A stretch of DNA of 64,000 nt from Ruegeria_B marisflavi. Lineage in GTDB: Bacteria > Pseudomonadota > Alphaproteobacteria > Rhodobacterales > Rhodobacteraceae. Below, in pieces: positions 57,517 through 64,000 of this stretch. Each line of letters begins with the position of its first letter. The first letter of the stretch is position 1. Under the pieces are notes generated by a model that was not told where the DNA came from, did not search any database, and saw nothing but the letters and a program-made list of their open reading frames with translations. A program made the position numbers and the translations under genes. The DNA is taken from the NCBI RefSeq assembly GCF_025673445.1, contig NZ_JAOVQN010000013.1, positions 1 to 64,000 on the forward strand, given 5' to 3'.

Positions 57517-58145
57517 GTTTCTCTCTCAACGAGATCGAGGCCACCGCCAAGCGCGCCATGCGCGGCGCGGGCTATCCCTGGGGCCTCGCCGAAGAAGCGG
57601 CCAAGGCAACCCGCTGGCTGGCCGCCCATGACATTGACGCCTGCGCCGAACTGGCCGGACTGCTGACCCGGGTCGACGGGGTTCCACTTGCCGATCTTTC
57701 TCCCGATCCAAAGGGCACGACCTGGGCCGCGCCGGGCGGAACGCTCTGCCCGCTGGCGGCGGGGGCGGCGCTGTCGGACCGTGCGGCTGAGCTGACCGTT
57801 GCAGGGATCCGGCTGGAACAGGTGGCCCGGCCCGCGCTGCTGGTGCCCTTTGCCGCGCTGATGGCGCAGCAGATCGGCCGCCCGGTCACCCTGCGCTGGC
57901 AGGGCGGCGGTGCCGTCACCGACGGCGCGGTGCTCGACCTTTCCGGCACGGCGCCGGACCTTACGCCTTTGGTCGAGGTGACACCGGGCGGTCAGATCGG
58001 CTCTGCAACGCCGATCCGCAGCCGCGCCCAACCCGCGCCCGAGACCTGGGCCACCCTGAACCGTTTCGCCCATCGCACCTATGCCCCGGCAACCGAGGAA
58101 TCCCGGTTGAAGGGCGCGGGCGCGGGGCTTTCCGACAATGACTGA
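57513..58145 (+). CDS. DUF3726 family protein
   Basis: A 210-residue DUF3726 protein. The N-terminus MSFSLNEIEATAKRAMRGAG then YPWGLAEEAAKATRWLAAH is typical. The family has no known function, and it often sits next to Ldh-family dehydrogenases and dipeptidase-like genes in Rhodobacterales, as here. Its start overlaps the preceding stop (ATGA), and the Ldh gene begins 12 bases after its end. A role as a partner or helper of the 565-residue protein is possible but not shown. Confidence 0.8.
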   Translation: MSFSLNEIEATAKRAMRGAGYPWGLAEEAAKATRWLAAHDIDACAELAGLLTRVDGVPLADLSPDPKGTTWAAPGGTLCPLAAGAALSDRAAELTVAGIRLEQVARPALLVPFAALMAQQIGRPVTLRWQGGGAVTDGAVLDLSGTAPDLTPLVEVTPGGQIGSATPIRSRAQPAPETWATLNRFAHRTYAPATEESRLKGAGAGLSDND

Positions 58146-58157
58146 ACCGAGGACCCC

Positions 58158-59171
58158 ATGACCGAAACCCGCACCCTGAGTCTGGACGAGATCGAAGATC
58201 TGAGCTTTCGCGCCTTGGTGGCCGTCGGCACCTCCGAGGTCAATGCCCGGCCACTGGCCGTCGCCACCGCCGCGACCGAGGCTGACGGCATCGCCAGCCA
58301 TGGCCTGCTTTACATCCCGATCTATTGCGAACATGTGCAGTGCGGCAAGGTCGACGGGCGGGCCGAACCCCGGCTTGACCGTCCCGCGCCCTCACTTCTG
58401 ACCGTGGATGCCGCCACCGGATTTGCCCATGCCGCCATCGACCTTGGCTTTGATCAACTGATACCGCTGGCACGCAGCCAGGGCGTGGCCGCGCTGGCGA
58501 TCCGAAACAGTTACAACTGCGGCGTGCTAGGCTATCACACCGCCCGTCTGGCCCGCGAAGGGCTGGTAGGTCTGGGCTTTACCAACGCGCCCGCCTCAAT
58601 CGCGCCCTCGGGAGGATCGAAACCGGTGGTCGGCACCAACCCGTTCTCGCTGGCGGTGCCGGGCGAGAATGGCGAACCGGCGATCCTGATCGATCAGAGT
58701 GCCAGCACCATTGCCAAGAGCGAGGTGATGAAGCGTGCCCGCGAGGGCAAGCCGATCCCGGTCGGCTGGGCGCTGGATGCCGAGGGGAACCCGACCACAG
58801 ACCCTGAGGTCGGACTGAAAGGTTCGATGGCGCCGTCGGGCGGCTACAAGGGGGTGGGGGTTGCTCTGCTGGTCGAGACCATGGCCGCGGCGCTGACCGG
58901 CGCCACGCTGGGGATCGATGCCTCGCCGTTTTCCGGCACGGCGGGCGGGCCGCCCCGCACCGGCCAGTTCTTCCTTGCGATCGACCCGGGCGCGACCTCG
59001 GGCGACCGGTTCGCACCGTTGATCGCACGGCTGACCGCTGCGGTCCACGATCAGGACAACGCGCGCTTGCCTGGCGATGGGCGCCGGGCACGCCGCCTTC
59101 ATGCGCGTGAGGCGGGAGTCGCCGTCAGTTGCGCCACACTGGAACGGATCGAGAAGATCATCGCCGGATAA
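58158..59171 (+). CDS. Ldh family NAD(P)-dependent oxidoreductase
   Basis: A 337-residue member of the malate/L-lactate/ureidoglycolate dehydrogenase (Ldh_2) family, which also includes Delta1-piperideine/pyrroline-2-carboxylate reductases. Family landmarks: EADGIASHGLLYIPIYCEHV, NCGVLGYHTARLAREGLVGL, GTNPFSLAVPGENGEP, KSEVMKRAREGKPIPVGWAL and SGGYKGVGVALLVETMAAAL. It would reduce a 2-keto or cyclic imino acid, or oxidise the reverse. With the semialdehyde dehydrogenase it suggests a route from an amino-acid-like substrate to a TCA-cycle acid. It is followed by about 107 bases before the BCCT gene. Confidence 0.88.
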   Translation: MTETRTLSLDEIEDLSFRALVAVGTSEVNARPLAVATAATEADGIASHGLLYIPIYCEHVQCGKVDGRAEPRLDRPAPSLLTVDAATGFAHAAIDLGFDQLIPLARSQGVAALAIRNSYNCGVLGYHTARLAREGLVGLGFTNAPASIAPSGGSKPVVGTNPFSLAVPGENGEPAILIDQSASTIAKSEVMKRAREGKPIPVGWALDAEGNPTTDPEVGLKGSMAPSGGYKGVGVALLVETMAAALTGATLGIDASPFSGTAGGPPRTGQFFLAIDPGATSGDRFAPLIARLTAAVHDQDNARLPGDGRRARRLHAREAGVAVSCATLERIEKIIAG

Positions 59172-59278
59172 GCGGCATTTTGGACGTCGCTAATAAGTCA
59201 AAGACCACCGGTCCTGTGTCGCTCTGACCGCTGCGGGACCGCTAAGACAACTAAATTCTTGTGTCAGGGAGGGATCGC

Positions 59279-61114
59279 ATGTCTATCAAACCACCATTCA
59301 CCGAGATCGAGGTCAAAAGGGCCGCGTCCGGTTTCTACCAAGGGCATAGCGTCGAAATCGCGCTATTCTCCAAGGCGATCATGGTCGGCCTTGTCCTTTG
59401 GGCCCTTGTCTGGCCTGCCAACGCAAACGGCGTGCTGGGCAGCCTGAACTGGCGGCTGCTGGAGGATTTCAACGTCTTCTACATTGTCATCGTCGGTTTC
59501 TTTGCCGTCTTCCTGTTCGTGCTGGCGGCCTTGCCGCAGACCGGCAAGCGGATCATGGGCCGGCCGGGGGAGGGCACCGAGTTTTCCAACTTCTCCTGGT
59601 TCTCGATGATGTTCGGCGCCGGTCTGGGTGTCGGCCTGATGGTGTTCGCCACCGCCGAGCCGCTGGGCCTGTGGGGATCGAATCCGGTCGTGGTTTCGGG
59701 CGCGGTTGTCGGCAATACCGAGGAGGCGCTGCAATCGGCCTATCGCTATACCTTTGCCCATTACGGCTTTCACGCCTGGGCGATCTATGTAGTGACGGGT
59801 CTGGCGTTGGCCTATTACGCCTATACCCGCGATATGCCGCTGACCATCCGTTCGGCGCTGACCCCGCTGTTCGGGTCGCTGATGAACGGGTTCCTGGGCC
59901 ATGTGGTCGACGTGCTGGGCGTGCTGGCCACCATCCTGGGTGTGTCGGTGACCATCGGCTTTGGTGTCTCGCAGTTCATCGACGGCATGTATGCGATCAC
60001 CGGTATGGAATGGATGATGGATATGACCGGCGAGGCCCCCGCACCCGGGACCGTCGGCCTGATCGCCGGTCTTGTGGTGATCATGGGCCTGTCGATCGTC
60101 TCGGCGGTGTCGGGCGTCGGTCGAGGGGTGAAATACCTGTCGAACCTCAACCTGGTGCTGTCGCTGATCCTGCTGTTCACCTTCGTGCTGTTTGGCTCGT
60201 TCTTGTTCGCCATGACCACCTATGCCTCGGCGCTGGTGGATTACCTGCTGAACTTCCTCTCGATCAGCTTCGGCGCCTATGGCCCGCAGGATCCGGCCGC
60301 GTTTGTTGCTGCTCTGCCGGCCGAGGCCGCCCCCTATGCCGATGCGCTGCGCGGCGGGGCGACCAATGCCTGGGGCTCGTTTGAAGGGTTCAAGTCCGGT
60401 CTCGAAGGCGAGGCGGCAGCCCTGTCCGACGAGGTTCTGGCCGCTGCCTATGCCGCAGGCGAGCCGGGCCGTCAGTTCGGCTGGCAGGCAGGCTGGACCA
60501 CCTTTTACTGGGCATGGTGGATCGCGTTCTCTCCCTTTGTGGGGCTGTTCCTGGCGCGTATCTCGCGCGGTCGCACGGTGCGTGAGTTCATTGTCGGCTG
60601 CCTGTTCGCCCCGGCGCTGGTCTGCTTTGCCTGGATGACCATCCTGGGCGGCACGGCCATCGATCTGGAACTGACCGGCGGTGCCAATGGTGCCATCATC
60701 GGCGCATCCAACACGGCCAAGCTGTTCGTGACCCTGGGCCAGATGCTGTCGGGCGGGTTCCTGTCGGCGATCACCATCATGTGCGTGGTGCTGATCATGA
60801 CCTTCCTCGTCACCTCGGCGGACTCGGGCATCCTGGTGATGAACACGATCATGTCGGGCGGCGACCAGAATGTCGGCAATAAGCACAAGATCGTCTGGGG
60901 CGTGATCCTGACCGCGGTGATCGGCACGCTGCTGATCGCGGGCAAGACCAATGGCGGAGCCGACCCGATGGAGGCGCTGAAGAGCGCGATGATCATCGGC
61001 GCGCTGCCGTTCACGGCGGTGATGGGGCTGATGTGCGTCTCGCTGGCCAAGGCGCTTTATCGCGATGGCAAGCGCGAGAAGCTGGGCCTTGCCGTGGGCG
61101 ACCCGGCCGAATGA
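59279..61114 (+). CDS. BCCT family transporter
   Basis: A 611-residue betaine/carnitine/choline transporter with 12 predicted transmembrane helices. FSWFSMMFGAGLGVGLMVFA with TAEPLG is the glycine-rich TM3 segment; FYWAWWIAFSPFVGLFLARI SRGRTVREF is the signature near TM8 and LVTSADSGILVMNTIMSGG is TM10-like. The G-A-G-L-G-V-G form resembles sodium-coupled BetP-type members rather than CaiT. Substrate is unknown: glycine betaine, a related betaine, carnitine or DMSP. It is likely the importer for the upstream operon. The ATG at 59279 has CAGGGAGGG upstream. Confidence 0.92.
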   Translation: MSIKPPFTEIEVKRAASGFYQGHSVEIALFSKAIMVGLVLWALVWPANANGVLGSLNWRLLEDFNVFYIVIVGFFAVFLFVLAALPQTGKRIMGRPGEGTEFSNFSWFSMMFGAGLGVGLMVFATAEPLGLWGSNPVVVSGAVVGNTEEALQSAYRYTFAHYGFHAWAIYVVTGLALAYYAYTRDMPLTIRSALTPLFGSLMNGFLGHVVDVLGVLATILGVSVTIGFGVSQFIDGMYAITGMEWMMDMTGEAPAPGTVGLIAGLVVIMGLSIVSAVSGVGRGVKYLSNLNLVLSLILLFTFVLFGSFLFAMTTYASALVDYLLNFLSISFGAYGPQDPAAFVAALPAEAAPYADALRGGATNAWGSFEGFKSGLEGEAAALSDEVLAAAYAAGEPGRQFGWQAGWTTFYWAWWIAFSPFVGLFLARISRGRTVREFIVGCLFAPALVCFAWMTILGGTAIDLELTGGANGAIIGASNTAKLFVTLGQMLSGGFLSAITIMCVVLIMTFLVTSADSGILVMNTIMSGGDQNVGNKHKIVWGVILTAVIGTLLIAGKTNGGADPMEALKSAMIIGALPFTAVMGLMCVSLAKALYRDGKREKLGLAVGDPAE

Positions 61115-61122
61115 GCCATCAA

Positions 61123-61145
61123 CCGGGCGGCCAGGTGCCGCCCGG
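61123..61145 (+). terminator. hairpin after BCCT gene
   Basis: A perfect 9-bp stem, CCGGGCGGC and GCCGCCCGG, around CAGGT starts eight bases after the stop; it is followed by CCTTGATCTTTG, a weak T-rich run. The converging MocR gene ends at 61204. Confidence 0.55.
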
Positions 61146-61203
61146 CCTTGATCTTTGCAAACGGGCCTGTGTCGGATCGGCGCCGGCCCGTTTCGCGTCT
61201 GGC

Positions 61204-62604
61204 TCAGGCGTTTGCCAGCAGGTCGCGCAACGCATCCAGCGCCGGGGCCATCTCGACCTCGGAAAAGGCGCAGAACCCCAGGACCAGACCATTGCCGCGC
61301 CCCGGTACCGCGCAATAGCCTGAGAGGGCGGAGACGGTCAGCCCCGCCGCCCGCGCGCGCGCGGCCAGTGCGGCATCGTCCAGCCCTGGCCGCAGGTGCA
61401 GTACCGTCTGCATTCCGGCCTGATGGTCGGCGGCTGTACCGTAACGGGCGAAATCCCGCGCCAGCCGGTCCAACAGAAAGCGCCGACGCTCGCCATAGAT
61501 CCGGCGCACCCGGCGCAGATGCCGGTAGAACTCGCCGCTTGACATGAACTCGGCCAGCACTTGCTGGGGCATCGAACTTGCGTGCAGGCCAAATCGGCGG
61601 AGCGTGGCGCGAAACCGGTCGGTGAGTGTCTCGGGGGTTACCAGATAACCAAGGCGCAATGCGTTCGAGAAGATCTTGGAAAACGAGCCCACATAGATCG
61701 TGCGGCCCAGCGTGTCGCCCCCCGCCATCGCAGGGATCGGCCGACCGGAGTAACGGAATTCGCTGTCGTAGTCGTCCTCGATGATCCAACCGCCGGATGA
61801 TTGTGCCCAGTTGACAAATGCGCGGCGTCGGCTGGGCGACATCGCCCCGCCGAGCGGGTACTGATGCGAGGGCGTGAGAATGGCGAGCCGGGCCCGGGTG
61901 TCCGGGCCAGGCAAAGAGGCCCCCTCGGCATCGATCGGCAAAAAAACGGGCTGCAACCCCTGCGCCGCGGAAAAGGCGAAAAGCGGCGGATATCCGGGAG
62001 ATTCGAGCGCTATGGAATCGCCCGGTTCCGCAAGTGTCCGCATGCACAACTCCAGCGCATCCGTGGCCCCGGCGGTCACGATCACCTGATCTGGAGCTAC
62101 GTCGATGCCGCGCCAGTCCCGCAAATGCGCGGCTATGGCCTCGCGCAAGGCAGGGTTTCCGAACTGGTCCCCGGCGCGGAACATAGCCTGCGGGTTCGAG
62201 CGGCAGAGCCGGGCCACGGTTTTGGCCCATTGCCTGTAGGGAAACAACCGCATGTCCGGTGTCCCGGCAACAAAGGGGCGTGGGCCCGGCGAGGCAGGTG
62301 GCGCGGACGCGGTACGGGCATCTGGCCGCGCCGACAGTTCGACCTCGCCCATCGTGCAGACCAGAAAACCGGAGCCCTGCCGCGCCTTCAGGTACCCTTC
62401 GGCCACCAACTGATCATAGGCGGTGACAACGGTCGACCGCGACACACCCAGTTCGGTGGCCAAAGCCCGTGTCGGCGGCATCCGGCTGCCGGCGGGCAAC
62501 TGGCCCGAAACCGCGCGCGACCGGATCGCGGCACAGATCTGCTCGAAGACCGGCAAAGGGTTCTGCCGGTCGATGGATATGGCGGGCCAGGAGGTTTGCG
62601 GCAT
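61204..62604 (-). CDS. MocR-type PLP-dependent transcriptional regulator
   Basis: A 466-residue GntR/MocR regulator (GabR, TauR and PdxR type). The N-terminal winged helix-turn-helix (about 15-85) reads PVFEQICAAIRSRAVSGQLP, MPPTRALATELGVSRSTVVT and AEGYLKARQGSGFLV. The aminotransferase fold type I domain follows, with the PLP lysine K310 in GSFSKIFSN and EDDYDSEFRYSG upstream. It is divergent from a GNAT gene, with overlapping palindromes between, so that gene is its probable target; the BCCT cluster just behind it is another possibility. The same frame extends far upstream as spurious sequence; the start here gives the normal N-terminus. Confidence 0.9.
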   Translation of the reverse strand: MPQTSWPAISIDRQNPLPVFEQICAAIRSRAVSGQLPAGSRMPPTRALATELGVSRSTVVTAYDQLVAEGYLKARQGSGFLVCTMGEVELSARPDARTASAPPASPGPRPFVAGTPDMRLFPYRQWAKTVARLCRSNPQAMFRAGDQFGNPALREAIAAHLRDWRGIDVAPDQVIVTAGATDALELCMRTLAEPGDSIALESPGYPPLFAFSAAQGLQPVFLPIDAEGASLPGPDTRARLAILTPSHQYPLGGAMSPSRRRAFVNWAQSSGGWIIEDDYDSEFRYSGRPIPAMAGGDTLGRTIYVGSFSKIFSNALRLGYLVTPETLTDRFRATLRRFGLHASSMPQQVLAEFMSSGEFYRHLRRVRRIYGERRRFLLDRLARDFARYGTAADHQAGMQTVLHLRPGLDDAALAARARAAGLTVSALSGYCAVPGRGNGLVLGFCAFSEVEMAPALDALRDLLANA

Positions 62605-62653
62605 GAAATTGGTCTGCTGATTTACGTTGATGTTGGATATTAACGGCGCACCG

Positions 62654-62671
62654 GTTTGCCTGCAAACAGGC
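62654..62671. promoter_or_regulatory. candidate MocR operator
   Basis: Two perfect overlapping palindromes, GTTTGC-CT-GCAAAC (62654-62667) and GCCTG-CAAA-CAGGC (62658-62671), lie in the 90-base gap between the divergent MocR and GNAT genes. Confidence 0.5.
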
Positions 62672-62694
62672 TGAAACAAGTTAGAGAGTGGATC

Positions 62695-63402
62695 ATGGAT
62701 CACGAGATAAATCTTCTGGGCCAGCCCATCGGATTTGCCCTGCCTGAGTGGCAGCCGCGTTCGCGCCCGGACCGGCGCGTGTTGGAGGGACGCGTCGCGC
62801 GGCTGGAACCGCTCGATGTGGCCCGGCATGCGGACGACCTGTGGCACGCCTTTGCGGCGGACGTCGAAGGTCGCTCTTGGACCTATATGCCCTTTGGTCC
62901 TTTCGGCGGGCAGGCCGCGTTCGCCGCGTTTCTTGCGACGATGAGCCAGGGCGACGATCCCGTTTATTATTCCATTCTGGACCTTGCGAGCGGACGCGCC
63001 TCTGGGATTGCAAGTTTCATGCGCGTTCAACCCGAGCATGGGGTGATCGAGGTGGGTGGCATCGCCTTTGCGCCTATTCTGCAAAGGACGCCCGCCGCGA
63101 CCGAGGCCATGTTCCTGATGATGGCACATGCCTTCGATGATCTCGGCTATCGCCGCTATGAATGGAAGTGCGACGCGCTCAATGCGGCATCGCGCCGGGC
63201 CGCGTCGCGTTTGGGCTTCCGCTATGACGGCCTGTTCGAGCAGGCGGTTGTCTATAAGGGGCGCAATCGCGATACCGCCTGGTTTTCGATCCTCGACCGG
63301 GACTGGCCTAAGGTGAAACGGGGTTTTGAAAACTGGCTCTTGCCGGAGAACTTCGATGCCGAGGGAAGACAACGGTATGGTCTGGCGGCATGCCGGGCCT
63401 AG
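62695..63402 (+). CDS. GNAT family acetyltransferase (RimJ/RimL-like)
   Basis: A 235-residue GNAT protein of the Acetyltransf_3 type, using acetyl-CoA. RRVLEGRVARLEPLDVARHA opens the domain, IEVGGIAFAPILQRTPAATE is motif A-like, and YRRYEWKCDALNAASRRAAS with RLGFRYDGLFEQAVVYKGRN is the conserved C-terminal part of this branch. Its target is unknown; relatives resemble N-terminal or small-molecule acetyltransferases. The gene is divergent from a MocR regulator. Its stop overlaps that of the converging molybdopterin oxidoreductase by four bases. Confidence 0.88.
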   Translation: MDHEINLLGQPIGFALPEWQPRSRPDRRVLEGRVARLEPLDVARHADDLWHAFAADVEGRSWTYMPFGPFGGQAAFAAFLATMSQGDDPVYYSILDLASGRASGIASFMRVQPEHGVIEVGGIAFAPILQRTPAATEAMFLMMAHAFDDLGYRRYEWKCDALNAASRRAASRLGFRYDGLFEQAVVYKGRNRDTAWFSILDRDWPKVKRGFENWLLPENFDAEGRQRYGLAACRA

Positions 63403-64000
63403 GCCCGGCGCACTTCGACAAAGGTTTCATTGTACACCGCGCCCCGCTCTATGTCGGCGCGCAGGTCGGCCGGGATCAGCGCATTCACGGTAAGCCCGGT
63501 GGCAGAGCTTTGCCGCCAGGTTCCCTTGGGGCTATAGAGCACACCGGGCCGAGTTGCGTCGGTTACCGAGAGCACCAGCTCAACGGCGCCCCGGGCATTG
63601 CTGACACGCACACGCTCTCCATCCGACAGCCCCAGCCGTTCGGCATCCTCGGGGTGCATCTCGACCTGTTCGGGGCCAAGGCTGTCAGCGTGACCGCCAA
63701 AGGTCGTATTGGTTCGTTTCGCCGAACTGGGGGAAATCAGGGTAAAGGGCAGATCGGGTTTGGCGGGCCGATAGACCGGGACACCGCATCCGAACCGCTG
63801 TTCCAGGTCCTGGCTGAACAGCTCGATCCTACCCGAGGGCGTGGCCGGAAGAACGGTATCGCACATGATGAGCGGCGCGCCGTCACGGCGCCCCATATCC
63901 AGCGCCCGGTCGGTGGGCAGGGCGCTGGGGGCGATGCCCTCTAGCCGCGGGTCGGCACCATTCATCGCCTGATCCATCAAGTCTTGGTCCGTGTCCTGGA
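63399..64000 (-). CDS. molybdopterin oxidoreductase, C-terminal part (cut by window edge)
   Basis: The last about 200 residues of a DMSO-reductase-family molybdenum enzyme; the reading frame stays open to the right edge, so the N-terminal part with the Fe-S and catalytic domains lies outside. The segment has the C-terminal molydop-binding fold: PDLPFTLISPSSAKRTNTTF, VEMHPEDAERLGLSDGERVR, VSNARGAVELVLSVTDATRP and GTWRQSSATGLTVNALIPAD. The last of these is typical of formate dehydrogenase/assimilatory nitrate reductase or BisC-like members. Which one cannot be told here. Confidence 0.85.
   Translation of the reverse strand, partial: QDTDQDLMDQAMNGADPRLEGIAPSALPTDRALDMGRRDGAPLIMCDTVLPATPSGRIELFSQDLEQRFGCGVPVYRPAKPDLPFTLISPSSAKRTNTTFGGHADSLGPEQVEMHPEDAERLGLSDGERVRVSNARGAVELVLSVTDATRPGVLYSPKGTWRQSSATGLTVNALIPADLRADIERGAVYNETFVEVRRA

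Noticed and set aside
59363..62230. 955-codon open frame on the minus strand opposite the BCCT gene and the MocR gene
   Set aside because: The translation is His/Arg/Gln-rich with no family motifs, and it lies opposite genes with clear domains. It is a shadow of high-GC coding sequence.

Overview
The window is GC-rich, densely coded chromosomal DNA from an alphaproteobacterium. It most likely comes from the Rhodobacterales (Roseobacter group, Ruegeria-like). The evidence is the gene content: a hisS-hisZ-hisG cluster with the short HisG, a B12-dependent ribonucleotide reductase, a CoxL-type XdhAB with XdhC, DUF1489, DUF938, DUF3726, a BCCT carrier and many GC-rich hairpin repeats between genes. 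The organism assignment is inference. No rRNA genes, CRISPR array or plasmid origin were seen, and there is one tRNA (Gln).

Layout. Bases 1-4400 are accessory: a lone methyltransferase, about 870 bp without a recognisable gene, then a compact DUF3489 / DUF2924 / large serine recombinase module next to tRNA-Gln(TTG). Bases 4.5-24.7 kb are a mixed metabolic stretch: quinone oxidoreductase, haloalkane dehalogenase, 2-hydroxyacid dehydrogenase, gamma-glutamyltransferase, FAD-linked D-2-hydroxyacid dehydrogenase, a dimethylglycine dehydrogenase-like flavoprotein, an HD-domain protein with a divergent LysR regulator, a cysteine synthase-like enzyme behind a lysozyme-inhibitor-like protein, a run of overlapping redox genes (DUF938, DAO, aldo-keto reductase), and an HlyD-type adaptor with its small membrane partner.

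Bases 24.8-34.2 kb are one long minus-strand operon. It runs xdhA-xdhB-xdhC, an ABC ATPase, a tiny ORF, two permeases and a BMP-type binding protein, and ends in a clear terminator. The logic is uptake of nucleosides or purine bases plus oxidation of hypoxanthine/xanthine. Two of its enzyme genes carry copies of a dispersed repeat in frame.

Bases 34.5-53.3 kb hold a frameshifted TauE/SafE gene, dnaE, the dabAB inorganic-carbon pair with its divergent LysR/NhaR-like regulator, slyX, an enoyl-CoA hydratase, hisS-hisZ-hisG, and nrdJ. The nrdJ gene encodes a Cro/C1-type helix-turn-helix domain inserted into the linker of the reductase, in a segment of much lower GC. I regard this as the most unusual feature of the window.

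Bases 52.4-61.1 kb form a catabolic cluster behind a divergent LysR gene: aldehyde dehydrogenase, an M19 dipeptidase-like protein lacking its first metal site, an unrecognised 565-residue protein, DUF3726, an Ldh-family dehydrogenase and a BCCT transporter. Most genes overlap by ATGA. This looks like uptake and breakdown of a quaternary amine or related N-containing osmolyte by a route I cannot name. The window ends with a MocR-type regulator, a divergent GNAT acetyltransferase, and the C-terminal part of a molybdopterin oxidoreductase cut by the right edge.
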